Shown: positions 1 to 8,626 of the stretch, one piece after another
Numbering within the stretch: the stretch's first letter is position 1
How the letters are laid out: each line of letters starts with the position of its first letter
Source: Methylobacteriaceae bacterium
GTDB lineage: Bacteria; Pseudomonadota; Alphaproteobacteria; Rhizobiales; Beijerinckiaceae
Assembly: GCA_016793505.1 (NCBI GenBank)
Contig: JAEULW010000133.1
Coordinates: 1 to 33,772, forward strand
Length of the DNA: 33,772 bases
Reading direction: 5' to 3'
Translations under genes and position numbers: made by a program
The notes under the pieces: generated by a model
Database searches by the model: none
What the model was told of the DNA's origin: nothing
Seen by the model: the letters and a program-made list of their open reading frames with translations, nothing else

Positions 1-1
1 G

Positions 2-1033
2 GCGCGCCGCCACGTCCTGCTCGTCACCAAGGAGACCGACTCGGTCGCCGGACCCGCGCTGGCGCACATGGCGCGGGCGGCCGGCGTCGGCGTGACGCCG
101 GTCGACGGCGACCAGCCGAGCCTGCTGATCGACCTCGTCACCTGGGGGCGGACGCTCGGCTTCGAGATCATCTCCGCCGGCAAGTCGAGCGAGTATGATT
201 TCGTGTTCGAGCGCTCATCGGGCCGCGTGACCAGCAATGGCGTCGCCGCTGATCTGCCTGATCTTGCCGCTTGGTGGGCGCCGCGCGGGCGCAGCCTGCG
301 CGCCGTCGCGGCGGGGCGGGCCGCGGCGCTCGGGACGCAGTACCGGCTGCGCGCCGTGCCCGACCTGTGCGAGATGACGCTGGTCGCCAACGCCTGCGGC
401 CTCGCCGCCGACGCGCCGCCGTTCCATGCGCCGGTGGCGCGCATCCCGGAAGTCGCGGCGCTGCTGTCGGACGGGCCGGACGGACTGCTCTCCGGCGCGG
501 GTCGGCTCGACGTCTTCCATCATCTGCGCGCGCCGGACGAGGCAAGTTTCGCGGGCGGCGTGTTCATCGTCGTGCGCAGTCAGGACCGGGCGAGCTGGCG
601 CGTGCTGGCCGAAAAGGGTCATGCCGTCAGCGCCGACGGGGCGAGCGCGATGATCTATCTGCCGCGCCACCTGCTCGGGCTCGAGGCGGCGACGAGCGTG
701 CTCGATCTCGCCGGCCTCGGCCAGTCCGCCTATGGGTCCGATTACGCGCCGCGCTGCGATCTTGTCGCCGTGGCGACGCGCGATCTGGCCGCCGGCGAAT
801 GGCTGGAGGCGAAGGGCCATCACCATACGATCGACGGCGTCGGCGCCGAGATGCGGCCGGCCGCGCCGCTGTCGCGGGACGAGACGACGCCCTATTACCT
901 CGCCGCCAATCGGCGGCTGGGGCGGCCGGTGGCGGCCGGGGCGGCGATCCGCCCGTCCGATCTCGACTGGGGCGCGCAGGCCGCCCTGCTCGATCTCAGG
1001 CGGCGTCAGGACGTGTTGTTCTTCGCGGCTTGA
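2..1033 (+). CDS. SAF-domain, homoserine-dehydrogenase-like oxidoreductase (5' end outside window)
   Basis: The reading frame is open from base 2, so the gene begins before the window; an internal ATG at 68 is not taken as the start because the upstream codons read well (ARRHVLLVTKETDSVAGPAL). About 343 residues are visible, ending at TGA 1031-1033. The C-terminal ~80 residues (VATRDLAAGEWLEAKGHHHT onward, then RPVAAGAAIRPSDLDW) look like a SAF/AFP-like domain, and the part before it like the C-terminal portion of the 430-440 residue family often mislabelled FlgA-like or homoserine-dehydrogenase-like. These are commonly found next to organic-acid or sugar transport genes. The Rossmann part would lie outside the window. 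The substrate is unknown and the family call is from pattern memory. Confidence 0.6.
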   Translation, partial: ARRHVLLVTKETDSVAGPALAHMARAAGVGVTPVDGDQPSLLIDLVTWGRTLGFEIISAGKSSEYDFVFERSSGRVTSNGVAADLPDLAAWWAPRGRSLRAVAAGRAAALGTQYRLRAVPDLCEMTLVANACGLAADAPPFHAPVARIPEVAALLSDGPDGLLSGAGRLDVFHHLRAPDEASFAGGVFIVVRSQDRASWRVLAEKGHAVSADGASAMIYLPRHLLGLEAATSVLDLAGLGQSAYGSDYAPRCDLVAVATRDLAAGEWLEAKGHHHTIDGVGAEMRPAAPLSRDETTPYYLAANRRLGRPVAAGAAIRPSDLDWGAQAALLDLRRRQDVLFFAA

Positions 1034-1060
1034 CAGCCCGCCGCCTGATTTCTGTATTCT
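1030..1060 (+). promoter_or_regulatory. Predicted sigma-70 promoter of the TRAP/GntR operon
   Basis: A perfect -35 box TTGACA lies at 1030-1035 and overlaps the stop codon of the upstream gene. At 17 bp spacing the -10 would be TGTATT (1053-1058), or TATTCT (1055-1060) at 19 bp. Under either reading the -10 falls inside the operator palindrome at 1052-1068. A GGGGGA ribosome-binding site (1075-1080) follows, 8 nt before the dctQ ATG, giving a leader of roughly 20 nt. Confidence 0.6.
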
Positions 1061-1068
1061 GCATACAG
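1052..1068. promoter_or_regulatory. GntR-type operator palindrome 1
   Basis: CTGTAT-TCTGC-ATACAG is a perfect 6-5-6 inverted repeat centred on the predicted -10 region. The run GTATTCTGCATACAGT (1054-1069) recurs with one mismatch at 12103-12118. Its size and symmetry fit FCD-type GntR operators. The obvious candidate regulator is the GntR protein at 4647-5342 in the same operon, acting as an autorepressor that covers the -10. Binding itself is inferred. Confidence 0.65.
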
Positions 1069-1088
1069 TAGTTCGGGGGAACGTCGCG

Positions 1089-1628
1089 ATGGGCATGGCC
1101 GGGCGGCTCGTCAGGCTGATCGAGAGCGCGCTGATCCTCGGCCTCGTGGCGATGGTGGCGCTGGTCTTCGCCAATGTGGTGATGCGCTACGTCTTCGATT
1201 CCGGCGTGCTGGCGGCCGAAGAAGTGTCGCGCATGATCTTCGTCTGGCTGACCTTCGGCGGCGCCTATCTGGTGGCGCTGCGCGGCGGCCATCTCGGCAT
1301 GACGAGCCTCGTCGCGCGGCTCGGCCCGGCGGGCCGGTCCTTGTGTCGGGGTCTCGCCGAGGCGGTCTCGCTGCTCTGCATCGTGCTGGTGATCGTCGGC
1401 GCCTGGCGGCAGATCGTCATCAACATCGACAACCGCGCGCCGATCACCGGCGCGCCGCTCGCCATTCCCTACATGGCGGCCTTCGTCGCCGGCCTCGGTC
1501 TCGCCGCGCTCAACGTCGCGACGCTCGCGCGGCTGCTCACCGGGCGCATGCGCGCCGACGAGATGGTCGTCGGCGTCGAGTCGGAAGAGCTCTCCGGCGC
1601 GGCGCAGCGCAGGGGGCCGGCGCCGTGA
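1089..1628 (+). CDS. dctQ: TRAP transporter small permease (DctQ family)
   Basis: A 179-residue integral membrane protein with four predicted helices (about 12-34, 48-66, 88-108 and 124-148), the usual layout of the small TRAP subunit. It pairs with DctM in the inner membrane to bring in an organic acid delivered by the periplasmic DctP, driven by an ion gradient. The N-terminal FANVVMRYVF and RGGHLG stretches are typical of the family. The start is the ATG at 1089, preceded by GGGGGA 8 nt upstream; the frame continues open farther left but into the previous gene. It is the first gene of the operon. Its stop overlaps the GTG of dctM by four bases (GTGA), which suggests translational coupling. 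Confidence 0.88.
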   Translation: MGMAGRLVRLIESALILGLVAMVALVFANVVMRYVFDSGVLAAEEVSRMIFVWLTFGGAYLVALRGGHLGMTSLVARLGPAGRSLCRGLAEAVSLLCIVLVIVGAWRQIVINIDNRAPITGAPLAIPYMAAFVAGLGLAALNVATLARLLTGRMRADEMVVGVESEELSGAAQRRGPAP

Positions 1629-2908
1629 CCGTTCTGATCTTCCTCGCCTCGCTGCTCGGAGCGATGGCGATCGGCATGCCGATCGCCATCGCGCTGCTCG
1701 CCTGCGGCGTCGCGCTGATGCTCTGGCTCGGCGTCTTCGACGCGCAGATCGTGGCGCAGAATCTGGTCGGCGGCGCCGACAACTACACGCTGATGGCCGT
1801 GCCCTTCTTCATTCTGGCGGGCGAGCTGATGAACGCCGGCGGGCTGTCGCGCCGCATCATCGGCCTGGCGGCGGCGCTGCTCGGCCATCGCCGCGGCGGA
1901 CTCGGCTATGTCGCCGTCGCCGCTTCGGTGGTCATGGCGAGCATTTCGGGCTCGGCGGTGGCCGATACGGCGGCGCTCGCCGCCATTCTCGTGCCGATGA
2001 TGCGCGCCTCGGGCTATCGGCTCGATCGCGCCTGCGGACTGATCGCGGCGGGCGGCGTCATCGCGCCGGTGATTCCGCCGTCGATCGGCTTCGTCGTGTT
2101 CGGCGTGGCGGCGGGCGTGTCGATCACCCGGCTGTTCATCGCCGGCATCGTGCCCGGGCTGCTGATGGCGGCGGCGCTGCTCGTCGCCTGGCGCATCGTG
2201 GCGCGCGACGAGCCGGTGGCGCGCGCCGAGCGCGCGTCATGGGGCGAGATCGGCCGCGCCTTTCTCGACAGCCTGTGGGCGCTGGCGCTGCCGGTCGTCA
2301 TTCTCGGCGGCATGAAGGCCGGCGCCTTCACGCCGACCGAGGCTGCGGTGGTGGCGGCGGTCTACGCCTTTCTCGTCGGCCTGCTCGTCTACCGCGAGCT
2401 GAAGCTCGAACACATCAGGCCGGCGCTGCTCGGCGCGATCCATACCTCGGCGGCGGTGATGTTTCTCGTCGGCGCGGCGATGGTCTCGGCCTGGCTGATC
2501 ACCATCGCCGACATTCCGGGCGAGGTGGCGCGCGCCTTCGGCGGCCTGGCGCAGCAGCCGATCCTTCTGATGGCGGCGATGATGCTGCTCGTCTTCGTCG
2601 TCGGCACGGCGCTCGATTTCATTCCGACGGTGCTGATCCTGACGCCGGTGCTGATGCCGCTCGTCAAGTCGGCGGGAATCGATCCGGTCTATTTCGGCGT
2701 GCTGTTCATCATGAACAACGCCATCGGCCTGCTGACGCCGCCGGTCGGCACGGTGCTCAACGTCGTCTGCGCCGTCGCCAACATCAGCATGGACCGCGTG
2801 GTGCGCGGCGTCATGCCGTTCCTGATCGCGCAGACCGTCGTGCTGGCGCTGCTCGTGCTTTTTCCCGCGCTGGTGACCGCGCCGGCGCGCTTCTTCTACG
2901 GACGATAG
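1625..2908 (+). CDS. dctM: TRAP transporter large permease (DctM family)
   Basis: A 427-residue, very hydrophobic protein of normal DctM length (about 12 helices), forming the transport channel. The start is GTG 1625, overlapping the dctQ stop by four bases; translation then gives VTVLIFLASLLGAMAIGMPI, the usual DctM N-terminus. Recognisable family stretches include ASISGSAVADTAALAAI, with the conserved GSA/AD pattern, and VIPPSIGFVVFG. It is followed after 22 bp, carrying a strong AAAGGAGG ribosome-binding site, by dctP. The order Q-M-P is a common TRAP arrangement. Substrate specificity cannot be read from the permease. Confidence 0.92.
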   Translation: MTVLIFLASLLGAMAIGMPIAIALLACGVALMLWLGVFDAQIVAQNLVGGADNYTLMAVPFFILAGELMNAGGLSRRIIGLAAALLGHRRGGLGYVAVAASVVMASISGSAVADTAALAAILVPMMRASGYRLDRACGLIAAGGVIAPVIPPSIGFVVFGVAAGVSITRLFIAGIVPGLLMAAALLVAWRIVARDEPVARAERASWGEIGRAFLDSLWALALPVVILGGMKAGAFTPTEAAVVAAVYAFLVGLLVYRELKLEHIRPALLGAIHTSAAVMFLVGAAMVSAWLITIADIPGEVARAFGGLAQQPILLMAAMMLLVFVVGTALDFIPTVLILTPVLMPLVKSAGIDPVYFGVLFIMNNAIGLLTPPVGTVLNVVCAVANISMDRVVRGVMPFLIAQTVVLALLVLFPALVTAPARFFYGR

Positions 2909-2930
2909 ACGCTATCAAAGGAGGAAAGCC

Positions 2931-3923
2931 ATGACTGTCACCCGCCGTACATTCGTCTCGGGCGCCGCCGCCGGCGTCGCGCTGTTCGCCATCGGCCGCC
3001 CCGCGCAGGCGCAGGCCACGGTGATGCGCTTCGGCCATCCGCACCCGACCTCCGACAGCTGGCAGACGGCCTCGCTCGCCTTCGCCGACAAGGTGAAGGC
3101 GAAGACCGGCGGCAAGATCGAAGTGCAGGTGTTCCCGAATGGCGCGCTCGGCTCCGATCCGCAGATGATCAGCGCCGTGCGCGGCGGCACGCTCGACATC
3201 ACGCTGACCGGCAATCCGTTCTTCACCGGCATGGCGCCGCAGCTGAACGTGCTCGATCTGCCCTTCCTGTTCGACAGCCGCGCGCATGCCGCCAGGGTGC
3301 TGGACGGGGCGATCGGCGAGGGGCTGCGCAAGGACCTCGAAGGCTCGAACCTGAAGGCGCTCGCCACATGGGAAGTGGGCTGGCGCAATCTGACCAACAG
3401 CCGCCGCCCGGTGGCGACCGCGGCCGACATCAAGGGTCTGAAGATCCGCACGACGCCGAATCCGGCCCATGTGAAGGCGTTCCAGCTGCTCGGCGCCGCG
3501 CCGACGCCGATGCCCTTCACCGAACTGTTCACCGCGCTCGAGACCAAGACCGTCGACGGGCAGGAGAACCCGGTGACGCTGATCCTCAACGCCAAGTTCT
3601 ACGAGGTGCAGAAGCATCTGTCGCTGACGCGTCACGCCTTCACCTCGGCGCCGCTGGTGATGAACAAGCAGAAGTTCGACGCGCTCGCGCCCGACCTGCA
3701 GAAGGCGCTGGTCGAGACGGCGATCGAGATGGCGGCGGCGCAGCGCAAGATGAACGAGGACGCCGAGGGCTCCAGCCTCGCCGAGCTGAAGAAGAACGGC
3801 ATGCAGGCGGTCGAGAGTCCCGATCGCGAGTCGTTCTCGAAGATCGTCACCGAGGAGGTGCGCAAGGAGTTCGTCGGCAAGTTCGGCTCGATGGTGCTCG
3901 ACGCGATCGTCAAGGCGGCGTGA
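2931..3923 (+). CDS. dctP: TRAP transporter substrate-binding protein (DctP family)
   Basis: A 330-residue periplasmic binding protein, normal family length. The N-terminus TRRTFVSGAAAGVALF followed by AQAQA is a signal sequence with a twin-arginine motif, so export by Tat with cleavage after about residue 26 is likely. The mature part opens with the DctP-type strand VMRFGHPHPTSDSWQ and carries GLKIRTTPNPAHVKAF and TKTVDGQENPV, the region holding the conserved Arg that binds the substrate carboxylate. An AAAGGAGG site lies just before the ATG. The ligand is probably a carboxylate, but its identity is unknown. The next gene follows after four bases. Confidence 0.92.
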   Translation: MTVTRRTFVSGAAAGVALFAIGRPAQAQATVMRFGHPHPTSDSWQTASLAFADKVKAKTGGKIEVQVFPNGALGSDPQMISAVRGGTLDITLTGNPFFTGMAPQLNVLDLPFLFDSRAHAARVLDGAIGEGLRKDLEGSNLKALATWEVGWRNLTNSRRPVATAADIKGLKIRTTPNPAHVKAFQLLGAAPTPMPFTELFTALETKTVDGQENPVTLILNAKFYEVQKHLSLTRHAFTSAPLVMNKQKFDALAPDLQKALVETAIEMAAAQRKMNEDAEGSSLAELKKNGMQAVESPDRESFSKIVTEEVRKEFVGKFGSMVLDAIVKAA

Positions 3924-3927
3924 GGCG

Positions 3928-4602
3928 ATGCGCATCATCGACCTGTCGATGCCGATCGGCCCGCATTTCCGCTGGCCGACGGAAACGCCGGTGAAAGGCG
4001 ACATCGCGGGCGGCGACCAGTTCCGCGTCACCCGCCTGCATGCGACCTGTCACGGCTTCTCGCATGTCGATGCGCAGGCGCATATCCTCGCCGGCGCGCC
4101 GACGATCGAGGCGACGCCGCTCGAGGCGGTCGTCGGCGCGGCGCGCATTTTCGATCTGCGCGACGCGGCGGCGAAGGAGGAGATCGGCGCGGCGCGGCTG
4201 ACGGCGGCCGATCCGGGCGGGCGAGAAGGCGAGATTCTCGTGCTCAGTACGGGGTGGGATCGCAAACGCTCCTATGAGACGCGCGACTTCTGGCTCGACG
4301 CGCCCTGGCTCAACCGCGAGGCGGCGCTGTGGCTGGCGGCGCGCAAGCCCAGGGCGATCGCCTTCGACTTTCCGCAGGACTATCCGATCCGCCTGCTGCT
4401 CGACGGCGGCGTCGTTCCCTTCGAGCAGCATGTGACGCACGACGTCTGCCTGCGACAGGGAATCACGCTGATCGAATATCTCGTCAACACGGCGGCGATC
4501 GTCGAAAGACGGGTTTTCTTTTCGGCGGCGCCGTTGAAAATACCCGGCGCCGACGGCGCGCCGGCGCGAATCTACGCGATCGAGGGGCTGGCGGGCTTCT
4601 GA
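3928..4602 (+). CDS. Cyclase-family metal-dependent hydrolase (kynurenine-formamidase-like)
   Basis: A 224-residue protein of the putative cyclase family (PF04199), which includes bacterial kynurenine formamidase, isatin hydrolase and related amide or ring hydrolases. The family metal motif HxGTHxDxxxH appears as H42-G-F-S-H46-V-D48-A-Q-A-H52, with Phe-Ser replacing Gly-Thr. It starts at ATG 3928, four bases after dctP. Its position between a TRAP binding protein and a GntR regulator points to hydrolysis of the imported compound or an early product rather than tryptophan metabolism; the rest of the kynurenine pathway is not in the window. No signal peptide is seen, so it should be cytoplasmic. 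Confidence 0.8.
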   Translation: MRIIDLSMPIGPHFRWPTETPVKGDIAGGDQFRVTRLHATCHGFSHVDAQAHILAGAPTIEATPLEAVVGAARIFDLRDAAAKEEIGAARLTAADPGGREGEILVLSTGWDRKRSYETRDFWLDAPWLNREAALWLAARKPRAIAFDFPQDYPIRLLLDGGVVPFEQHVTHDVCLRQGITLIEYLVNTAAIVERRVFFSAAPLKIPGADGAPARIYAIEGLAGF

Positions 4603-4646
4603 TCGGACGCGTCGGCGCCAGATGCGCGGGAGACGAGGTGAGCGAC

Positions 4647-5342
4647 ATGCACAAGGCGGCGCCGGCCGGAGCAGCGGAGCAGCCGATGGAGGGCGTGGCG
4701 CGCATCACGCGCATGACGCTGCACGAGGCTGTGCTCAACCAGCTGCGCGACATGATCATCGAGGGCAAACTGCCGCCCGGCATGCGCATCAACGAGGGGC
4801 AGGTCGGCGCCTCGCTCGGCGTCTCGCGCACGCCGCTGCGCGAGGCGATCAAGACGCTGGCGAGCGAGGGGCTGGTCGAAATCCTGCCGGCCAAGGGCGC
4901 CGTCGTGCGGCGCTTCTCGGAGGGCGACATCGCCGAGATTCTCGCGGTTCTGAAAGTGCTCGAACAGGCCGCCGCGCGGCTCGCCTGCGGGCGCGCGCCG
5001 GAGGCCGAGATCGCCGCCATCGCCGATCTGCATGCGCGCATGATGCAGCTCTACGAGAGCGGCGACCGGCTCGCCTATTTCAAGCTCAATCAGGCGATCC
5101 ATTCGGCGATCGTGCGCGCCTCGGGAAACGCCACGCTGGCGCAGACGCACGAGCAATTGCAGGCGCGCATCCGCCGCATCCGCTTCGTCGGCAACGAGAA
5201 GCCGGAGCGCTGGGCGGGAGCCGTCGCCGAGCACGAGGAGATGATCGCCGCGCTTGTCGCCCGCGACGGCGACCGGCTTGTCGAGGTGCTCGGCCGGCAT
5301 CTCGACCAGACGATGGAGCGGGTGCGCGACGCTGTGCTGTGA
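4647..5342 (+). CDS. GntR-family transcriptional regulator (FCD subfamily)
   Basis: A 231-residue regulator: winged helix-turn-helix at about residues 25-90 (recognition region ASLGVSRTPLREAIKTL), then an all-helical FCD ligand domain. Of the usual FCD metal ligands, H152 (AIHSAI), H196 (EHEEMI) and H218 (GRHL) are present, while the usual Asp four residues before the first His is Asn148. ATG 4647 has GAGG eight bases upstream; a GTG at 4638 is in frame but would have no ribosome-binding site. It is the last gene of the TRAP operon, convergent with the crotonase gene seven bases away. It is the best candidate to bind the palindromes at 1052-1068 and 12103-12115 and respond to the imported acid or its CoA derivative. 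Confidence 0.9.
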   Translation: MHKAAPAGAAEQPMEGVARITRMTLHEAVLNQLRDMIIEGKLPPGMRINEGQVGASLGVSRTPLREAIKTLASEGLVEILPAKGAVVRRFSEGDIAEILAVLKVLEQAAARLACGRAPEAEIAAIADLHARMMQLYESGDRLAYFKLNQAIHSAIVRASGNATLAQTHEQLQARIRRIRFVGNEKPERWAGAVAEHEEMIAALVARDGDRLVEVLGRHLDQTMERVRDAVL

Positions 5343-5349
5343 CGGCGAG

Positions 5350-6129
5350 CTACCCGCCGCGCCAGACGGGCGGGCGCTTGTCGAGAAAGGCCTGCATGCC
5401 TTCGCGAAAGTCGGCGCTGAGATAGCACAGCGTGACGAGGTCGTCGCCGTGGCTCTCGCCCTGGGCGATGCGACGCAGGGCTTCCTTGGTGGCGCGCAAG
5501 GTGAGCGGGGCGTGGCCGGCGATCGTGCAGGCGAGCTTCTCTGCGCGCGCCATCAGCGCGGCGTGGTCGGGCAGCACTTCAGCGTAGAGACCGATCGCCT
5601 TTCCCTCGTCGGCCTCGATCAGCCGGGCGGTGAAGATCAGCTCCTTGACGCGCGCCGGCCCGAGCAGGGTCGCGAGCCGCGCGTAGTTGCGGATCGACAG
5701 GCAATTGCCGAGCGTGCGGGCGATGGGAAAGCCGAAGCGCGCCGAGGCGGCGGCGATGCGCAAGTCGCAGCACGCGGCGATCGCCGCGCCGCCGCCGGTC
5801 GCCGCGCCGGCGATCGCCGCGATGGTGGGAACCGGACAGGCCTCGATCGCCTCGAGCACGCCCTCGATGCGTCGCTCATAGGCGATGGCGGCCTCGGCGG
5901 TCGTCACGTCGCGGAACTGGGCGATGTCCGTGCCGGCGGCGAAGGCGCGATCGCCGGCGCCGGTGACGATCAGGGCGCGCGTCGCGCCGCGCGCCTGCGG
6001 ATCGGCGCAGATCGCGGCGATCTCGTCATACATGGCGAAGGTCAGCGCGTTGCGCGCCTGCGGCCGGTTCAGCGTCACGACGCCGACGCCGTCGCGATGG
6101 ACGAAGAGGATTTCGGGATCTTGCGTCAT
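5350..6129 (-). CDS. Crotonase-fold enzyme lacking both hydratase glutamates
   Basis: A 259-residue enoyl-CoA hydratase/isomerase-family protein. The crotonase core is clear: GDRAFAAGTDIAQF forms the first oxyanion region and GAATGGGAAIAACCDLR the second. The two catalytic Glu of classical hydratases (rat E144 and E164) align here with Ala116 and Ile136, so ordinary syn-hydration is unlikely. Other crotonase reactions, such as C-C bond cleavage, isomerisation, decarboxylation or thioester hydrolysis, are possible. The ATG overlaps the stop of the CoA-transferase gene (ATGA), so it is translationally coupled as the last gene of the seven-gene operon. It probably acts on the CoA ester made by that transferase. 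Confidence 0.85.
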   Translation of the reverse strand: MTQDPEILFVHRDGVGVVTLNRPQARNALTFAMYDEIAAICADPQARGATRALIVTGAGDRAFAAGTDIAQFRDVTTAEAAIAYERRIEGVLEAIEACPVPTIAAIAGAATGGGAAIAACCDLRIAAASARFGFPIARTLGNCLSIRNYARLATLLGPARVKELIFTARLIEADEGKAIGLYAEVLPDHAALMARAEKLACTIAGHAPLTLRATKEALRRIAQGESHGDDLVTLCYLSADFREGMQAFLDKRPPVWRGG

Positions 6130-7331
6130 GCGCGCTCCGGGCGCCGCTGCGCGGCGATCAAGGCTTCGATTTCGGCCTCGTCATAGCCGAGTTCGGCGAG
6201 GACTTCGCGTGTGTGGTCGCCGGCGTCGGGCGCGGGCGTCGCGATTCGCGCCGGCGTGCGCGACAGCGTCACCGGCTCGCCGACGAGACGGATCTCGCCG
6301 AGCGCGGGATGGACGACCGATTGCGCGAGGCCGAGATGGACGACCTGCGGATCGGCGAAGGTCTGGTCGAGCGCATAGATCGGGCCGGCCGGCACATGCG
6401 CGGCCTCGAACCGTCGCAGCCATTCGTCGCAGGTCGCGGCGGCGAGCGCGGTCTCGATCGCGGCGCGCAATTCCGGCCGGCGCGCGAAACGCTTCTCGAC
6501 CGTGTCGTAGCGCGCGTCCTCAGCCAGATCGGCGCGGCCGATCGCGGCGCAGAAGGCGCGCCACTGGCCATCGGCGCCGACGGCGATGTTGAGATGGCCG
6601 TCGGCGGCGCGATAGACTCCCATCGGCGTCTGATAGGGATGATCGTTGCCGGCCTGCGGCGGCGCGACGCCATCGACCAGATAGCGCGCGGCCTGGAAAT
6701 CCATGACGCCGATCTGCGCCTCGAGCAACGAGGTCTGCACCCATTGGCCGAGGCCGGAGACGGCGCGCTCCTGCAACGCGATCAGGGCGCCGATCGCCGC
6801 ATAGAGGCCGGCCGACGTGTCGGCGACGGCGACGCCGGCGCGCACCGGCCCCTGACCGGGCAGACCGGTGACCGACATCAGCCCGCCCATGCCCTGGGCG
6901 ATCTGGTCGAAGCCGGCGCGGTCGCGATAGGGGCCGGTCTGGCCGAAGCCGGAGAGCGAGACGAGGATGAGGCGCGGGTGGCGCGCATGCAACGTGGCGA
7001 AGTCGAGCCCGAGCCGATCCTTGACGTCGGGGCGGAAATTCTCGATCACGAGATCGGCGGTCGCGATCAGGCGGCGCAGCGCCGCCATGCCGGGCGCGGT
7101 CTTCAGATCGAGCGTCAGCGAGCGCTTGTTGCGATGCAGGTTCTGCATGTCGTAGCCGTGGCGCGGCCCGCTCATCGCCTCGTTAGGGTCGAGCCCCGGC
7201 GGCGCCTCGACCTTGATCACGTCGGCGCCGAAATCGGCGAAGATGCGGGCGCAGGTCGGCCCGGCGCGCACGCGCGTCAAATCGACGACGCGCAGCGAAT
7301 CGAGAGCGGTCGAGGGGCGCGGGCGCGGCAT
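6126..7331 (-). CDS. Class III CoA-transferase (CaiB/BaiF family)
   Basis: A 401-residue protein of the formyl-CoA transferase/CaiB family, of standard length. The N-terminal VVDLTRVRAGPTCARIFADF and GADVIKVEAP pattern and the later NLHRNKRSLTLDLK are family hallmarks. The catalytic Asp that forms the aspartyl-CoA anhydride is D171 in VAVADTSAGLYAA. It moves CoA between carboxylic acids and so would activate the imported acid without ATP. The ATG at 7331 lies two bases after the TRAP large-permease stop, and its own stop overlaps the crotonase start. This places acid uptake, CoA activation and a crotonase reaction in one transcript. The donor and acceptor acids are unknown. Confidence 0.92.
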   Translation of the reverse strand: MPRPRPSTALDSLRVVDLTRVRAGPTCARIFADFGADVIKVEAPPGLDPNEAMSGPRHGYDMQNLHRNKRSLTLDLKTAPGMAALRRLIATADLVIENFRPDVKDRLGLDFATLHARHPRLILVSLSGFGQTGPYRDRAGFDQIAQGMGGLMSVTGLPGQGPVRAGVAVADTSAGLYAAIGALIALQERAVSGLGQWVQTSLLEAQIGVMDFQAARYLVDGVAPPQAGNDHPYQTPMGVYRAADGHLNIAVGADGQWRAFCAAIGRADLAEDARYDTVEKRFARRPELRAAIETALAAATCDEWLRRFEAAHVPAGPIYALDQTFADPQVVHLGLAQSVVHPALGEIRLVGEPVTLSRTPARIATPAPDAGDHTREVLAELGYDEAEIEALIAAQRRPERA

Positions 7332-7333
7332 GG

Positions 7334-8617
7334 TCAGTTCCCCAGCGCAAGACGCGGAATGAAGGTGGTGATCCACGGCGCGTAGGTGATCGCCAGCAGC
7401 GTCAGGCCGAGCGGAATGTAGAAGGGCAGCATCTCTTTGAGGACCAGACGCATCGGCACGCGGGCGATGTCGGCGACGAGATAGAGGGCGAGGCCCATCG
7501 GCGGCGTCAGCAGGCCGATCATCAGATTGAAGACGACGACCATGCCGAGATGCACCGGATCGACGCCGGCGAGGGTGAGCGGCTTTGCGATGATCGGCGC
7601 GACCACGAGGATGGCGGTGGTGGAATCGAGGAACATGCCGACGACGAGCAGCAGGATGTTGACCAGCAGCAGCAGCACGTAAGGATTCGTCGAGATCGAC
7701 AGCATCCAGCCGGCGAGCGTCTGCGGCACCTGTTCGACCGACAGAATCCAGCCGAACAGGGCGGCGACGGCGACGATCAGCAGGATCGCCGAGGAGGAGC
7801 GGATCGTCTCGAGCGCGGCGTCGTAGAGGCCGGCCCATGTCAGCTCGCGATAGAACAAGGCGCTGATGGCGATGGTGTAGATCACGGTGACCGAGGCGAT
7901 CTCGGTCGGCGTGAAGAAGCCGGCCAGCATGCCGGCGATCAACAGGAACGGCGCCAGCATGGCCGGCAGCGCCGGACCGGCGTCGCGGGCGATTTCGCCG
8001 AGCGTCGGCCAGCGCTCGGCGCGCGGGAAATTGCGACGGCGCGCCAGCCAGGCCGTCATCAGCATCAGCCCGCCGACGCAGAGCAGCCCTGGCAGGATGC
8101 CGCCGAGCAGAAGTTGCAGGACGGACACGCCGGTCACCGTGCCGTAGATGATCAGCGGAATGCTGGGCGGGAAGATCGGCCCGACGATCGCCGAGGAGGA
8201 GGTCACCGCCGCGGCGAAAGGCTGGCTGTAGCCCTTGGCGCGCATCGCGTCGATCTCGATGCGGCCGATGCCGCCGATGTCGGCGAGCGCCGAACCCGAC
8301 ATGCCGGCGAAGACGAGGCTGCCGAAGATGTTGACCTGCGCGAGCCCTCCGGGCAGGCGGCCGACGAGGGTGTCGGCGAAACGGTAGATGTATTTGGAGA
8401 TGCCGGCCGAATTCATCAGGCTGCCGACGAAGAGAAAGACCGGCACGGCCACGAGGGGAAAGGAATCCAGCGCATAAAGCGTGCGCTGGGCGATGAGATC
8501 GACCGGCAGATCGGCGGCGACCATGTAGATCATGCTCGGAATGGCGATCGCCAGAACGACCGGAAAGCCCAGCGCGAACAGGCCGACAAAGGCGAGAATG
8601 ACGAGGAATCCGGCCAT
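7334..8617 (-). CDS. dctM: TRAP transporter large permease (DctM family), second system
   Basis: A 427-residue DctM protein, identical in length to the one at 1625-2908 but clearly divergent in sequence. Conserved stretches are FVGSLMNSAGISKYIY, FAGMSGSALADIGGIG and FPPSIPLIIYGTVTGV. It begins at ATG 8617, nine bases after the dctQ stop, and ends two bases before the CoA-transferase start. It forms the inner-membrane channel of the second TRAP importer in the minus-strand operon. That two complete DctPQM systems sit under nearly identical operators suggests either different chemical forms of one nutrient or uptake with different affinity; both ideas are inference. Confidence 0.93.
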   Translation of the reverse strand: MAGFLVILAFVGLFALGFPVVLAIAIPSMIYMVAADLPVDLIAQRTLYALDSFPLVAVPVFLFVGSLMNSAGISKYIYRFADTLVGRLPGGLAQVNIFGSLVFAGMSGSALADIGGIGRIEIDAMRAKGYSQPFAAAVTSSSAIVGPIFPPSIPLIIYGTVTGVSVLQLLLGGILPGLLCVGGLMLMTAWLARRRNFPRAERWPTLGEIARDAGPALPAMLAPFLLIAGMLAGFFTPTEIASVTVIYTIAISALFYRELTWAGLYDAALETIRSSSAILLIVAVAALFGWILSVEQVPQTLAGWMLSISTNPYVLLLLVNILLLVVGMFLDSTTAILVVAPIIAKPLTLAGVDPVHLGMVVVFNLMIGLLTPPMGLALYLVADIARVPMRLVLKEMLPFYIPLGLTLLAITYAPWITTFIPRLALGN

Positions 8618-8626
8618 GCCCTGGGC

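Noticed and set aside
3928-4602. Assigning the cyclase-family protein as kynurenine formamidase (KynB)
   Set aside because: No other tryptophan-degradation gene is nearby and the GTH motif is FSH here; the TRAP operon setting favours another substrate.
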